From: Streptomyces caniscabiei
GTDB taxonomy: Bacteria; Actinomycetota; Actinomycetes; Streptomycetales; Streptomycetaceae
Direction: 5' to 3'
Length of the DNA stretch: 64,000 nt
Assembly (NCBI RefSeq): GCF_014930365.1
Contig: NZ_JABXWI010000013.1
Location: forward strand, 197,546-261,545
The translations under genes and the position numbers were made by a program. How positions within the stretch are numbered: position 1 is the stretch's first letter; the number at the start of each line of letters is the position of its first letter. This document shows positions 10,201 to 17,920 of the stretch, piece after piece. Below the pieces are notes generated by a model. That model did no database searches. It worked only from the letters and a program-made list of their open reading frames with translations, and was not told the DNA's origin.

Positions 10201-10459
10201 GCATGTCGACGAGCCGTCTTCGGATGGGCTCCGGGTACTTCCCCGTGGCGTTGGCGAACCAGACCAGGCTGGTGCCCCAGCCCTCGAACTCCTGCTGCCG
10301 GTACGACGGGTCGATCCGCACGGTGACCGCGCCCGGCGCCGCCTGCGCCGCCGTGGCCGACGCGTCCGCGCTCGCCGGGGGCGCGGTCACCAGGCCCGCG
10401 CCGAGGACCAGGGGGGCCGTGGCTGCCAGAGCCCGGGCGATGCGATGTCGTGGGGTCAC
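7268..10459 (-). CDS. Multimodular secreted GH30 glycosidase (beta-1,6-galactanase-like)
   Basis: The 1063-residue product has a signal peptide to about Ala32 and a GH30 barrel beginning near residue 45 (FEGWGTSLVWFANATG). The acid/base is Glu232 in PLNEPN and the nucleophile is Glu340 in LWMSE. The opening motif resembles actinobacterial endo-beta-1,6-galactanases acting on arabinogalactan, but substrate is inferred. After the barrel and its beta-sandwich come a ricin-type trefoil (about 535-680), two Ig-like modules, a discoidin-like module (about 845-980) and a short C-terminal beta-sandwich. GTG at 10459 was chosen because AAGGAG sits four bases upstream and the signal peptide starts there; the longer frame begins with an odd Cys-rich leader. 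It is divergent from the pectate lyase gene and shares an operator with it. Confidence 0.85.
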   Translation of the reverse strand: MTPRHRIARALAATAPLVLGAGLVTAPPASADASATAAQAAPGAVTVRIDPSYRQQEFEGWGTSLVWFANATGKYPEPIRRRLVDMLFGEDGLGLTIARYNIGGGNAPDVRKDYMKAGATMDGFWKAPEGTTRQDMEWWDPNDPDHWNWDADQGQRWWVDQIKDKVDTWEAFSNSPPWFQTVSGYVSGGFDANTDQIRADRVDEFAGYLVRVTEELEKRHGIDFDTIAPLNEPNTNYWGTQIGANGQPTGGRQEGAHAGPALQQKVVLALDKALEGAATDAEISAMDETNPTIFTQNWNAYDASARAALPQLNVHTYGTGMRTSARDIAKGADKKLWMSEVEGTWGTGTDFTGMEPGLGIATRMVDDMRELEPSAWVFWQPVEDSIPQAAAGKNWGSIHVPFNCTATDTLETCPVRANSKFHTIRNFTHHIRPGDHFVKVDDPSSVAAVRKSGRAASVVHVNSGTTGRSVTLDLSRFGKVSSRATVTPVVTSADGALVEGTPVRVKDRAATLDVPAKSVTTFLVDGVSGVAKDAALVQSDHVYRLQGAQSGKSLAPSEDGTGVVIRTTDSADARQLWSVEQLTPGRDNRERYALADARTGRRLAVRDHQAVLEDPAAGEVPAAAQWVMSTTGDGSWTFVNAATGRLLDVTGSSSADGAKVSTYTPTSAANQRWTVTDETVLRIERAEAFTVPGLRPKLPETVTPVLRDGARGSLPVEWELPSDRKWRKPGTVRVTGEATDALGRKHRAKVLVTVDTIASTLPARAKTYVGGVPELPATVVGVGRHGGRTTLPVSWDAAPEGAFDEAGVVTLRGRAEVVDGSTAAATVRVQVTEATQSNIATDPAVSVGATYTESGYSAERLRNGTTAEKAWSNWRSGTKNPSDTITFGLPKARDLTRIVAHFHRDGTNVSFPESLKVQVRATENGPWTDAGDPVAVGTEGTPVIDVPLDAGPVTGVRVVMTARQGGYITLGEIEVYAKSAGASSDAAAAGIEVAGRPVGSFDPDTTTYRVATDDPARAKVTATARDPYAAVTVERDGRTSAVVTVTGEDGSRTRTYRITLVRR

Positions 10460-10536
10460 GACACTCCTTCCACAACACAGAGGCGAACGCGATCTCGTTG
10501 ACATGCCCAAAACACATGCTTAGCATTCAGGAAACT

Positions 10537-10548
10537 GAAAGCGCTTTC
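10537..10548. promoter_or_regulatory. LacI-family-type palindromic operator
   Basis: GAAAGCGCTTTC is a perfect 12-bp palindrome with the central CG step typical of LacI/GalR operators. It lies in the divergent promoter region of the GH30 gene (start 10459) and the pectate lyase gene (start 10636). The sequence resembles cre-like sites; which regulator binds is unknown. Confidence 0.6.
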
Positions 10549-10635
10549 TAGCCCTTGTGTACATGGATTCACGCGAATTCGCAGGCCCCAGGAACATCCC
10601 CAGGAACGTCCCCCACTCGTCCCGGGAGGAACCGC

Positions 10636-11661
10636 ATGAGGTCGTCGTCACGCACGCTTTCCGCACTCACGCTCGCCCTGCTGCTCGCGGCGGCCGCGCC
10701 CGTCGAGGCCGCGCCGGTCGAGGCGGCACCCGTCAAGACTGGAGCGGCAGCCGACGCGCGGCCGGCCGCGCTCGCGGAGACGTCCCCCACCGGCTTCGCC
10801 GCCGTCAACGCGCTCGGACAGAACGGCACCACCGGCGGGGCCGGCGGCCCCACCGTCACCGCCACCACCACCGAGCAGTTCCTCGAGTACATCGACACCA
10901 CGGGCCCGCTGGTCATCCGGGTCCAGGGCACGATCGACATCACCAGCAAACAAGGCGTACGCCCGAACAAGACCATCATCGGGGTCGGTTCCTCGGCCGT
11001 GATCAACGGCGGCGGCCTGGAGTTCTACCGCTCCTTCAACGTCATCGTGCGGAACATCAGGTTCACCAACGCCGAGGACGACGCCATCAGCGTGGGCCGG
11101 GAGTCCCACCACATCTGGATCGACCACAACGAGTTCGTCGCCCCGCTCGACGGCGCGGTCGACGTGGTCCGCGCCGCCGAGTACGTCACCGTCTCCTGGA
11201 ACTGGTTCAACAAGACCGACAAGAGCATGCTGCTCGGGCACTCCGACGGCAACGGCAGCCAGGACACGGGGAAGTTGAAGGTCTCGATCCACCACAACTT
11301 CTTCGACGGCTCACGGCAGCGGCACCCCCGGGTCCGGTTCGGCGAGCCGGTCCACGTCTACAACAACTACTACAAGGGCAACGCCATCTACGGCGTCGCC
11401 TCGACGATGAACGCGGGCGTCGTCGTCGAGGGCAACCACTTCGAGGGCGTCCCCCACCCCTGCTACTCCGCGAGCGGTTACGACGCCTCGGGACCGGGCC
11501 GACTGATCCAGCGGAACAACGTCTTCAACGGCTCCGGCGCGTGCGAGACCAACGGCACGGTCGTCGAACCCCGCACGTACTACGCCTACACGCTGGACCC
11601 CGCCGCAGACGTCCCGGCCCTGGTACGGGCCGGGGCAGGCACCGGAAAGCTCGGCGCCTGA
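10636..11661 (+). CDS. Secreted pectate lyase, PL1 family
   Basis: The 341-residue enzyme should cleave polygalacturonate by beta-elimination outside the cell. An N-terminal signal peptide is followed by a short VEAAPVEAAPVK repeat. The right-handed beta-helix shows PL1 landmarks: IWIDHNEF, a calcium-site region (DGAVDVVRAAEYVTVSW), the vWiDH-like and SWNWFNKTDKSMLLGHSDG segments, and RQRHPRVRFG with the catalytic arginine. GGAGGA lies six bases before the ATG. It is the first gene of a plus-strand run with the small metzincin-like gene 36 bp downstream. Confidence 0.9.
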   Translation: MRSSSRTLSALTLALLLAAAAPVEAAPVEAAPVKTGAAADARPAALAETSPTGFAAVNALGQNGTTGGAGGPTVTATTTEQFLEYIDTTGPLVIRVQGTIDITSKQGVRPNKTIIGVGSSAVINGGGLEFYRSFNVIVRNIRFTNAEDDAISVGRESHHIWIDHNEFVAPLDGAVDVVRAAEYVTVSWNWFNKTDKSMLLGHSDGNGSQDTGKLKVSIHHNFFDGSRQRHPRVRFGEPVHVYNNYYKGNAIYGVASTMNAGVVVEGNHFEGVPHPCYSASGYDASGPGRLIQRNNVFNGSGACETNGTVVEPRTYYAYTLDPAADVPALVRAGAGTGKLGA

Positions 11662-11697
11662 ACTCCCCACCCCCCCCCACGAAAAACAGGAGAGCCC

Positions 11698-12300
11698 ATG
11701 AACGCACCGCGCAGGAAGGTGGTCATGGCCGCCCTCGCGGCCGTACTGCTCGCCGGACCCGGTGTCGCGCAGGCGACCCCGCAGGCCGGACCCGTGCCCG
11801 GCGAGCGGGCGGCGGCCGCCACCATCACCTGGACCCTCGTCCGGGCCAGCAACCCGACCCAGGACCAGCAGTCGGCGTACGCCTCCATCACGAACGCCAT
11901 GAACGCGGCCGTCGCCCGCTACAACAACCTCAGCGACCTCGGCAAGACCATCACCGTCCGCTACGAACCGGGCGTCCCCACCGCCGACGGCAACATCAAC
12001 GGCACCATCCGCTTCGGCTCCAACCGCAGCTATATGAACGAGCGGACCGCGCTGCACGAGATCGCGCACACCATAGGCGTCGGCACCAGCGCGGGCTGGT
12101 CGCGGCTGGGCGGCAGCGGCACCTGGACCGGCTCGGGGGCCACCGCGCTGGTCCGGCAGTACGACGGGTCGAGCGCGAAGATCTCCACCGGGGGCGGCCA
12201 CTTCTGGCCGTACGGGCTGAACTACGACAACGAGTTCTCCGGCACGGCGGCCGACCGGCACGTGCGGATCGTGTCCGCGATGGTCGCCGACGGGCTGTGA
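11698..12300 (+). CDS. Small secreted metzincin-like zinc protease
   Basis: The 200-residue product has a signal peptide ending near Ala26. The sequence ALHEIAHTIGVG contains the HExxHxxG zinc signature, and the domain keeps a compact layout ending in NYDNEFSGTAADRHVRIVSAM. A third zinc ligand after the glycine is not obvious, so catalysis cannot be assumed. A strong RBS (CAGGAGAG) precedes the ATG. It sits just after pectate lyase and may be co-expressed, suggesting a role during plant tissue degradation (for example on cell-wall protein), which is inference. Confidence 0.7.
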   Translation: MNAPRRKVVMAALAAVLLAGPGVAQATPQAGPVPGERAAAATITWTLVRASNPTQDQQSAYASITNAMNAAVARYNNLSDLGKTITVRYEPGVPTADGNINGTIRFGSNRSYMNERTALHEIAHTIGVGTSAGWSRLGGSGTWTGSGATALVRQYDGSSAKISTGGGHFWPYGLNYDNEFSGTAADRHVRIVSAMVADGL

Positions 12301-12407
12301 GTCCGCCGGCGGCGACGGTTGCTGCCCGGTGACAAAGGGCACGGCGTCGGCTGCGTTGTTGTGAGCATGGGGCGGTGGGGCCGCGTCCGCGGTCCTACCG
12401 TCCCCGC

Positions 12408-14138
12408 ATGAACACGAGTCACAGCGGAGGAAAGACCTCACGACCACTGCGCAGTGCCGCGCTGGCGGTGCTGCTGACCGTCGGGGCGGTCACCGGCGCC
12501 GCCCCGGACGCCCGGGGCGAGAGCACGCGCACCGAGACCGCCGTCGCGTCGACGAACCCCGCCGACGGGGTGACCGAGACCCTGGTCCGGGTGCGGGCGC
12601 CCCTGCCGACGTCCTTCGGAGCGCGCCCGGCGGCCTGCGACTGGCTGTCCTATCTGCGCTACCGATCCACCGACGGGCCCGCGGCCCCGGCCGACGCGGA
12701 CCGGATCCTCGTCGCCCAGCCGGGCATCCTGGAAGGCGCCGGCGCCTTCGACAGCGTCGCCCGCAACACCGTCGCCCGCGCCGCCGAACAGGGCCGGCAC
12801 ATCGAGTTCTGGGCCCTGGACCGCCGCTCCAACTGCCTGGAGGACCACACCGGGATCGCCTCCGGCGACCAGCACACCGCCGTCGACTACTACTACCGGG
12901 GCAAGCAGGTCGCGGGCCGCACCTTCGGCGGCTACGTCGGCAACGGCGACCTCGGCTGGATGGCGAGGCTCGGCATCGAGCGGACCGTCCGCGACCAGTA
13001 CGACCTGCTCACCGCCGAGCTGCCCGACCAGCGGGTGCGCAAGGAGAAGGTGCTGTGCGGCGGGCACTCGCTGGGCGGTGTGATCACCGGCTACTTCGCG
13101 ACCGCCGACTTCGACGGCGACCGGACCACCACGGCCGACGCCGGGCACCGGCAGTGCGCCGGGTACTTCGCCCTCGACACCACCGTCTCCACCTCCCTCG
13201 CCGACCTCAGCGGCAGCATCCCGGACGACACCAACCTGCCCGACATCGGCCTCGGCCACGGCGCCGTGCAGGCCGGACTCGACAGCGGAGTCCTCTCCCG
13301 CACGCTGTCCGCGCCCGTGCTCCTCAACCCCGAGATGATGACCCTGCTGGGCATCGCCGGCCTGGGCGTGCTGCAGGACCCGGACGGCGAGGCCACCCTG
13401 CCCGGGTATCTGCCCCAGAACACCAACATCCAGGTCACCAACCGCTTCCTGTTCTCCGAGGACACCGCCACCTTCCTCTCCGGCTCGCCGGCGGTGAGGG
13501 ACTTCCGGCTCACCAACGAGGCGATCCTCGGCGCGCTGATGGACGACCACTCCGTACCGCTGGCGTTCCTCCAGACCAGCGTGGGCTTCTTCGACGGCGG
13601 CCCGATCGTCGACAAGAACTTCCCCGTCGCCAACGGGAGCACCGCCCAACCGGCGCTGTTCGGCAGCGAGTACAAGGCGATCCCCGACCGGCCGGGCGGC
13701 CCGCTCTACACCTGGCGCAACTACGACCGCGTCGGCGACCCCGACGACCCCGGCCACCGCTCGGCCGACGGCACCCCGTTCACCGACGCGGGCAAGGAGG
13801 TCACCGACATCCAGGAACTGGCCCGCAGCATGGCCGGGCAACCGCTGGACTTCACCGAGCAGTACTTCCCCACCAAGCTGGTCACCGACCTTCAACTCTC
13901 CACGTCACCCCAGGTGAAGCGCCTGGTCGTCCACCCGGACGGGCTCACCGCCAACCCCACGCTCACCGTGCTCGCGGGCGACGGCCTGCTCGCGGGCCGC
14001 GTCCCGGCGGACCTGGACCCTGTCGTCGCCGACGGCTACCAGCACCTCGACGTCCTGACCGCCGCGCCCGTCCAGAACAACGGCCGCCCCGAGCCGGTCT
14101 CCACGAGCCTGACCGAGTTCGCGCGAAACCCCGAGTAG
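12408..14138 (+). CDS. Secreted alpha/beta-hydrolase-like protein
   Basis: The 576-residue product begins with a signal peptide (to about Gly37). KVLCGGHSLGGVITGYFAT contains the GxSxG nucleophile elbow of a lipase/esterase-type alpha/beta hydrolase. No family-specific function is recognised; the large insert between strand regions and the lack of a lid-like hydrophobic segment are unusual. The ATG at 12408 gives a clean signal peptide; an alternative GTG at 12375 would add 11 residues. No strong RBS is visible for either. Confidence 0.7.
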   Translation: MNTSHSGGKTSRPLRSAALAVLLTVGAVTGAAPDARGESTRTETAVASTNPADGVTETLVRVRAPLPTSFGARPAACDWLSYLRYRSTDGPAAPADADRILVAQPGILEGAGAFDSVARNTVARAAEQGRHIEFWALDRRSNCLEDHTGIASGDQHTAVDYYYRGKQVAGRTFGGYVGNGDLGWMARLGIERTVRDQYDLLTAELPDQRVRKEKVLCGGHSLGGVITGYFATADFDGDRTTTADAGHRQCAGYFALDTTVSTSLADLSGSIPDDTNLPDIGLGHGAVQAGLDSGVLSRTLSAPVLLNPEMMTLLGIAGLGVLQDPDGEATLPGYLPQNTNIQVTNRFLFSEDTATFLSGSPAVRDFRLTNEAILGALMDDHSVPLAFLQTSVGFFDGGPIVDKNFPVANGSTAQPALFGSEYKAIPDRPGGPLYTWRNYDRVGDPDDPGHRSADGTPFTDAGKEVTDIQELARSMAGQPLDFTEQYFPTKLVTDLQLSTSPQVKRLVVHPDGLTANPTLTVLAGDGLLAGRVPADLDPVVADGYQHLDVLTAAPVQNNGRPEPVSTSLTEFARNPE

Positions 14139-14193
14139 TACCGCGGCAGCGCCCCGGCTCGACCGGGGGAAACGCCGAACGGTGGAAGTGCAG

Positions 14194-14227
14194 CGGGCAG
14201 GATGCCGTCATGGACGGGTCCTGCCCG
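14194..14227. terminator. Possible terminator hairpin
   Basis: A 9-bp stem (CGGGCAGGA with TCCTGCCCG) with a 16-base loop lies about 55 bp after the stop of the secreted hydrolase gene. The loop is large, so support is modest. Confidence 0.4.
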
Positions 14228-14240
14228 TCTGTCTGACGAC

Positions 14241-14500
14241 TGGCTCCGTGACCGTCACCAGCGGTGGCCCCTGACGGCCAACCCCTACCTGCTGGTCAGC
14301 CAGCAGACCGTCGCCGACGACCGGCTCCCGCCCGTCTCCACCATGGTCATGAACGACATCTTCCGCCCTCTGCGCCTGAGCCCGTCCAAGCTCCGCCAGG
14401 ACCGCATCCTGGACGAAGCCCGCCACATCGCCGATCCGGTCCACCTCATGCGCGTCTTCGGCATCGCCGCCGAGACCGCGATGAAATACATCGTCTGGCG
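14241..14500 (+). pseudogene. C-terminal remnant of an integrase-like recombinase
   Basis: Only the end of the protein is readable. The segment with RHQRWPLTANPYLLVSQQT, then KLRQDRILDEARHIADPVHL and FGIAAETAMKYI, matches the C-terminal region common in Streptomyces site-specific integrase relatives. There is no plausible N-terminal part upstream, and the frame runs on into unrelated sequence after about 14500. The stretch to 14703 holds nothing else recognisable. It marks the left edge of an island-like region. Confidence 0.6.
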
Positions 14501-14703
14501 AAAGCTATTCGGGCCCCGAGAAATCACTACCGCCCCGTCTGCGAGCCCCCGAAACTGGAGGGGCTGCCAGGCCAGCCGTGGCACCCTGCCGCATGCCGTG
14601 AGACTATGGAAATCCGTCTTTAGCAGATGCATCGCGATCATTCCGAAAAGAGCTCGTCGCCGCGCCGTTTACCGGAACAGCTCCGCTCCGAAGGGCGATC
14701 GTC

Positions 14704-16206
14704 ATGCCGAACGACTTGGATCCCGAAGCTACGATTCGTGCCCTCGACGGCGTAGGGGTGGACTTCAGTATTCCGAAGTCCGCTCTCACCGACTTCCTGG
14801 GCAACGCCGAGTTCACGCCGTATCCGGCACTCTCCGCGGGATTGCTCTCATTGCTCGACGGGCGCATGCTGCAACGCCCGGTCTTCCTCGACGTCATCGT
14901 GTTCAACTACGAGCACTCACCGGGCGATCCATCGCCCCGTCGGCTTGAGGACGTCGTTTTCGAGGTCCTCAAGGCAGCGATACTCGAAGGGTTCAACAAT
15001 CGTTACGCGACGGAGCATACCGATTTCGGGTCGCTGCTGAAGCCACAGGACGTACCGCAACCGCCGCCCTTGCAAACGCTCTCACTCGTCGTCGAAGGCA
15101 CCGTGAACATTCACGACGGGATCACCTTCGTCGACACGGACAATCCCCGGGTCGAGTCCACGACCAAGCTGATGACAGTGCGCTCGGAGACGGCGAACGC
15201 CATGGTGCCGCAGGAACTCATCCGGAAGGAGAAGACCTGGCACTTCACCAACGGAGACGTCCGGCTCTCCGTCGCCAACGGCGAAGCGGACGCGGGATCG
15301 ATCCCGCGTCCCGTCCGGGCCGGATCCTTGAGCGACAGCGCATACGCCTGGCCCGCCACCCCGGGAACGTTCAGTGGAGACGCCGGTTCCGAAGTCAAGC
15401 TGCTGTCCCGCATCCGCGTCGGCTACCACCCGGTCGACATCAAGCTCCTGGTCGAGGCCCCCAAGGGATTCGCTGCCAACCCGGTCAAACAGGCACGCGT
15501 CGCGCTCGACCCGGAAGTGCTTCTCGTCCCCGTCGAAGTCGCGCGCTTCTTCTCCGACAGCGTCCCGGTCTCGGAGATCACGGCGGCCGGCCAGATGGCG
15601 CTGTGGGACCAGATCCCCGTCATCAGTCCGACTGTCAACGTCCGAAGCGTGGACGGCGGCTCCGGGGAACTGAGGTTCGCGGAACGCGCATGGGACGTCT
15701 GGCCCGAGCCCGACGCCGAGGGCCTCTACACTCATCTCGGCTGGGTCTCACCGGACAGTATCTGGGGCAAGGCGAAGATCAGGTTCCGACTGGTCAATTA
15801 CCTCGACATCAAGACGGACAACCAGCACACCGCCCCGGTGACGGGACAGGGCGCGGACGACAGGCCGCTTCGAGAGAACAATGACACTTTGTCCAGTCAC
15901 CCGCAGCACATCTCGGACAAGGGTGTGCTCAAAGTCATCTTCATGCATCGCATAGAACACCAGGAATCGGCGCACATCGGCCGCGCCCTCATCGGCAGCC
16001 AGTGCGTGGGCATATCCGCTGGAGCGTCGGACAGGTTCGCGACCATCGCCCATGAGATCGGCCACCTGATCACGGGTTCCCAGGCGCACAGCACGGAGCA
16101 GGACAACGTCCTGAACGACCCGGGACCGGGGATCCACATCACGAGCGAGCAGATCACGAAGGCAAGGGCCTGGGCACAGAACTTCGCCGACTTCTGGCAG
16201 CACTAG
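14704..16206 (+). CDS. 500-aa metzincin-like protein of unknown function
   Basis: The N-terminal ~420 residues are not recognised. Near the C terminus, TIAHEIGHLITGSQAHSTEQDN carries HExxHxxGxxxH, the three-histidine zinc site of metzincin proteases, followed by a conserved-looking HITSEQITKARAW helix as in matrixin-like enzymes. No signal peptide or membrane segment is visible, which is unusual for a metzincin and points to a cytoplasmic or specially exported protein. Base composition is lower in GC than the flanking genes, and integrase and Tn3 remnants lie either side, so recent transfer is likely. The ATG at 14704 has AAGGG about eight bases upstream. A strong terminator follows immediately. 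Confidence 0.7.
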   Translation: MPNDLDPEATIRALDGVGVDFSIPKSALTDFLGNAEFTPYPALSAGLLSLLDGRMLQRPVFLDVIVFNYEHSPGDPSPRRLEDVVFEVLKAAILEGFNNRYATEHTDFGSLLKPQDVPQPPPLQTLSLVVEGTVNIHDGITFVDTDNPRVESTTKLMTVRSETANAMVPQELIRKEKTWHFTNGDVRLSVANGEADAGSIPRPVRAGSLSDSAYAWPATPGTFSGDAGSEVKLLSRIRVGYHPVDIKLLVEAPKGFAANPVKQARVALDPEVLLVPVEVARFFSDSVPVSEITAAGQMALWDQIPVISPTVNVRSVDGGSGELRFAERAWDVWPEPDAEGLYTHLGWVSPDSIWGKAKIRFRLVNYLDIKTDNQHTAPVTGQGADDRPLRENNDTLSSHPQHISDKGVLKVIFMHRIEHQESAHIGRALIGSQCVGISAGASDRFATIAHEIGHLITGSQAHSTEQDNVLNDPGPGIHITSEQITKARAWAQNFADFWQH

Positions 16207-16210
16207 CCAT

Positions 16211-16252
16211 ACAGCATCTGCTGCGGGCCACAGGGCCCGCGGCAGATGCTGT
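16211..16252. terminator. Strong terminator hairpin
   Basis: A 19-bp stem with one G-T pair (16211-16229 with 16234-16252) and a 4-base ACAG loop begins five bases after the metzincin-like stop codon. Confidence 0.85.
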
Positions 16253-16478
16253 CAGGTCCCGGAGTGGACCTCGGGTATCCGTTCCAGTTCGATGCCGAAA
16301 TCCGGCACCACGAGCACGACCAGACCGAATTCCCCACAGACGCCGCAATCGACTATCTCTTCGTGCGGCTCGCCTCCCTCATCTCCCTCGTCCTGCGTAG
16401 CACCGGCCGCATGACCACGTGACCGTGCCACGTAGGCGATGAACCCGGCTGACACCGACGGCTGGACTCCCAACCGCG

Positions 16479-17036
16479 CGCGGGTTCTGGCTCGTTCGCA
16501 TCGAGGAATCCGCGAACCCGCGCGCTTCCGGCAACGGCGTGATGATCTACTGGCACGTCGAGAAGAAGAACGTCTGCATCTACTCCCAGCTCAAGAGCTG
16601 TTCGTCGTCCGAGTTCGCGGCCGTGATTGTTGGCCTGCTGAGGCACTGCACGGACGCCGAAATCGAGTCCAACTACGTCGACACCCACGGCGCGAGCGTG
16701 GTCGGGTCGCGTTCACCGAGCTGCTCAACTTCTGCCTGCTGCCCCGGCTGAAGAAGATTGGCAGCATCCGCCTGTACCGGCCGATGCCCCGCCCGGCCGG
16801 CCGCGTTCGGCGGTTCGCTGACCCGGCCGATCCGTATGGGAGCTGATCGAGCAGCAGGACGACCAGATGGTCAAGTACGCCACCGCGCTCCGGATGGGGA
16901 CGGCCGAGGCGGAACAGGTGCTGCGGCGCTTCACCCGTGGCGGCCCCAAGCACCCCACTTACCAGACCCTCGACGAACTGGGCTGCGCCGTGCGCACGAT
17001 CTTCGCGTGCGACTACTCACCGACCCCAGATGAACG
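16479..17036 (+). pseudogene. Frameshifted, truncated Tn3-family transposase fragment
   Basis: The C-terminal part of a Tn3-type DDE transposase is spread over all three plus frames. LVRIEESANPRASGNGVMIYWHVE and the following NYVDTHGAS are in one frame (16479-16700). FTELLNFCLLPRLKKIGS-RLYRP is in a second (about 16706-16795). WELIEQQDDQMVKYATALR through RRFTRGGPKHPTYQ to TIFACDY is in a third (about 16840-17030). At least two frameshifts and loss of both ends make it inactive. It is a relic of a transposon insertion beside the metzincin-like gene. The 225 bp before it show nothing convincing. Confidence 0.8.
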
Positions 17037-17125
17037 AGGATTCAGGTGACGGGACCATCAGTCCCGAGGGGAAGGGTCGGGTATGGGCCGTGGCGGTGAA
17101 CGGCCGGGGTGTTAGCTTCCTGCCC

Positions 17126-17758
17126 ATGTTAGAACACCAGGATGAGATCAGGGCGGCCTACGACGGGGTCGTCGAGCTCTATGCGTCGATGTTCACCAGT
17201 CGGTTGGAGACGCGGCCGTTCGCGCGGAACATGATCGGCACCTTCGCCGAGCTCGTGCGTGATACGGGGAACCTGCGGGTAGCCGACGTCGGGTGCGGGC
17301 CCGGTCATCTGACGGCCATGCTGTACGACTTGGGGTTGGACGCCTTCGGGATCGACTTCTCTCCGGCCATGGTCGATCATGCTCGGCGGGCCCAGCCGAC
17401 GCTGCGGTTCGACGAAGCGCGTATGGAGGCCCTGCCGGTCGAGGACGGCGCGCTCGGTGGAGTGCTGGCCCACTACTCGATGATCCATACCCCACCCGAA
17501 GAACTGCCGGCGCTACTCGCTGAGCAGGTGCGTGTTCTGGCACCGGGGGGTCTGCTCCTGGTGTCCTTCTTCGGAACCGAGGGGCCGGAGCCGGTCCGCT
17601 TCGATCACAAGGTGGCGCCCGCCTACAGCTGGCCGGCGGAGCAGTTTGCCGAATTGCTGGCCGCGGCCGGGCTCGTCACGGTGGCTCGGTTGCTCCATGA
17701 CCCAGCGTCCGAGCGGGGCTTCCTCGACACACACGTGCTGGCCCGCCGCCCGTCTTGA
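17126..17758 (+). CDS. SAM-dependent class I methyltransferase
   Basis: The 210-residue product has motif I VADVGCGPGHLT (about residues 52-63), acidic motif II GIDFSPAMVDHAR, and LAHYSMIHTP plus LAPGGLLLVSFF, the standard Rossmann methyltransferase layout. Substrate is unknown. The ATG at 17126 is favoured because the family usually begins close to this point; no clear RBS is visible and a leaderless start is possible. It lies just after the Tn3 remnant and converges on the Clp-N gene. Confidence 0.8.
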   Translation: MLEHQDEIRAAYDGVVELYASMFTSRLETRPFARNMIGTFAELVRDTGNLRVADVGCGPGHLTAMLYDLGLDAFGIDFSPAMVDHARRAQPTLRFDEARMEALPVEDGALGGVLAHYSMIHTPPEELPALLAEQVRVLAPGGLLLVSFFGTEGPEPVRFDHKVAPAYSWPAEQFAELLAAAGLVTVARLLHDPASERGFLDTHVLARRPS

Positions 17759-17826
17759 GTTAGCTCGGAACACGCCCCATGTCCTGTCTCGAATGAGTCC
17801 GGGAATCGTGCCACGTTGACCTGCGG

Positions 17827-17881
17827 TGCCCGAACTTGAGTGAGACGGGATTCGTCGGTGTGTCTCACTCGATTGCGGGCA
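17827..17881. terminator. Imperfect 20-bp-arm inverted repeat between convergent genes
   Basis: Arms 17827-17846 and 17862-17881 match at 16 of 20 positions, with a perfect 9-bp core (GAGTGAGAC/GTCTCACTC). Its position between the convergent methyltransferase and Clp-N genes suggests termination. A transposon-end relic is an alternative. Confidence 0.45.
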
Positions 17882-17920
17882 CAGAACCGCAGTCGGGACC
17901 GTGCTCGCGCGGCCGGGGGC

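Noticed and set aside
7751..10501. Long plus-strand frame opposite the GH30 gene
   Set aside because: Antisense shadow with low-complexity Gly/Arg/Val content and no domain.
14202..14948. A 248-codon gene reading through the integrase remnant
   Set aside because: Only the first ~95 codons look like protein; the rest is out of frame and overlaps the start of the metzincin-like gene.
16252..16473. 73-codon minus-strand frame with DCGVCGEFG
   Set aside because: Ends inside the terminator hairpin, has no RBS or homologue I recognise, and lies in remnant DNA; possible but unsupported.
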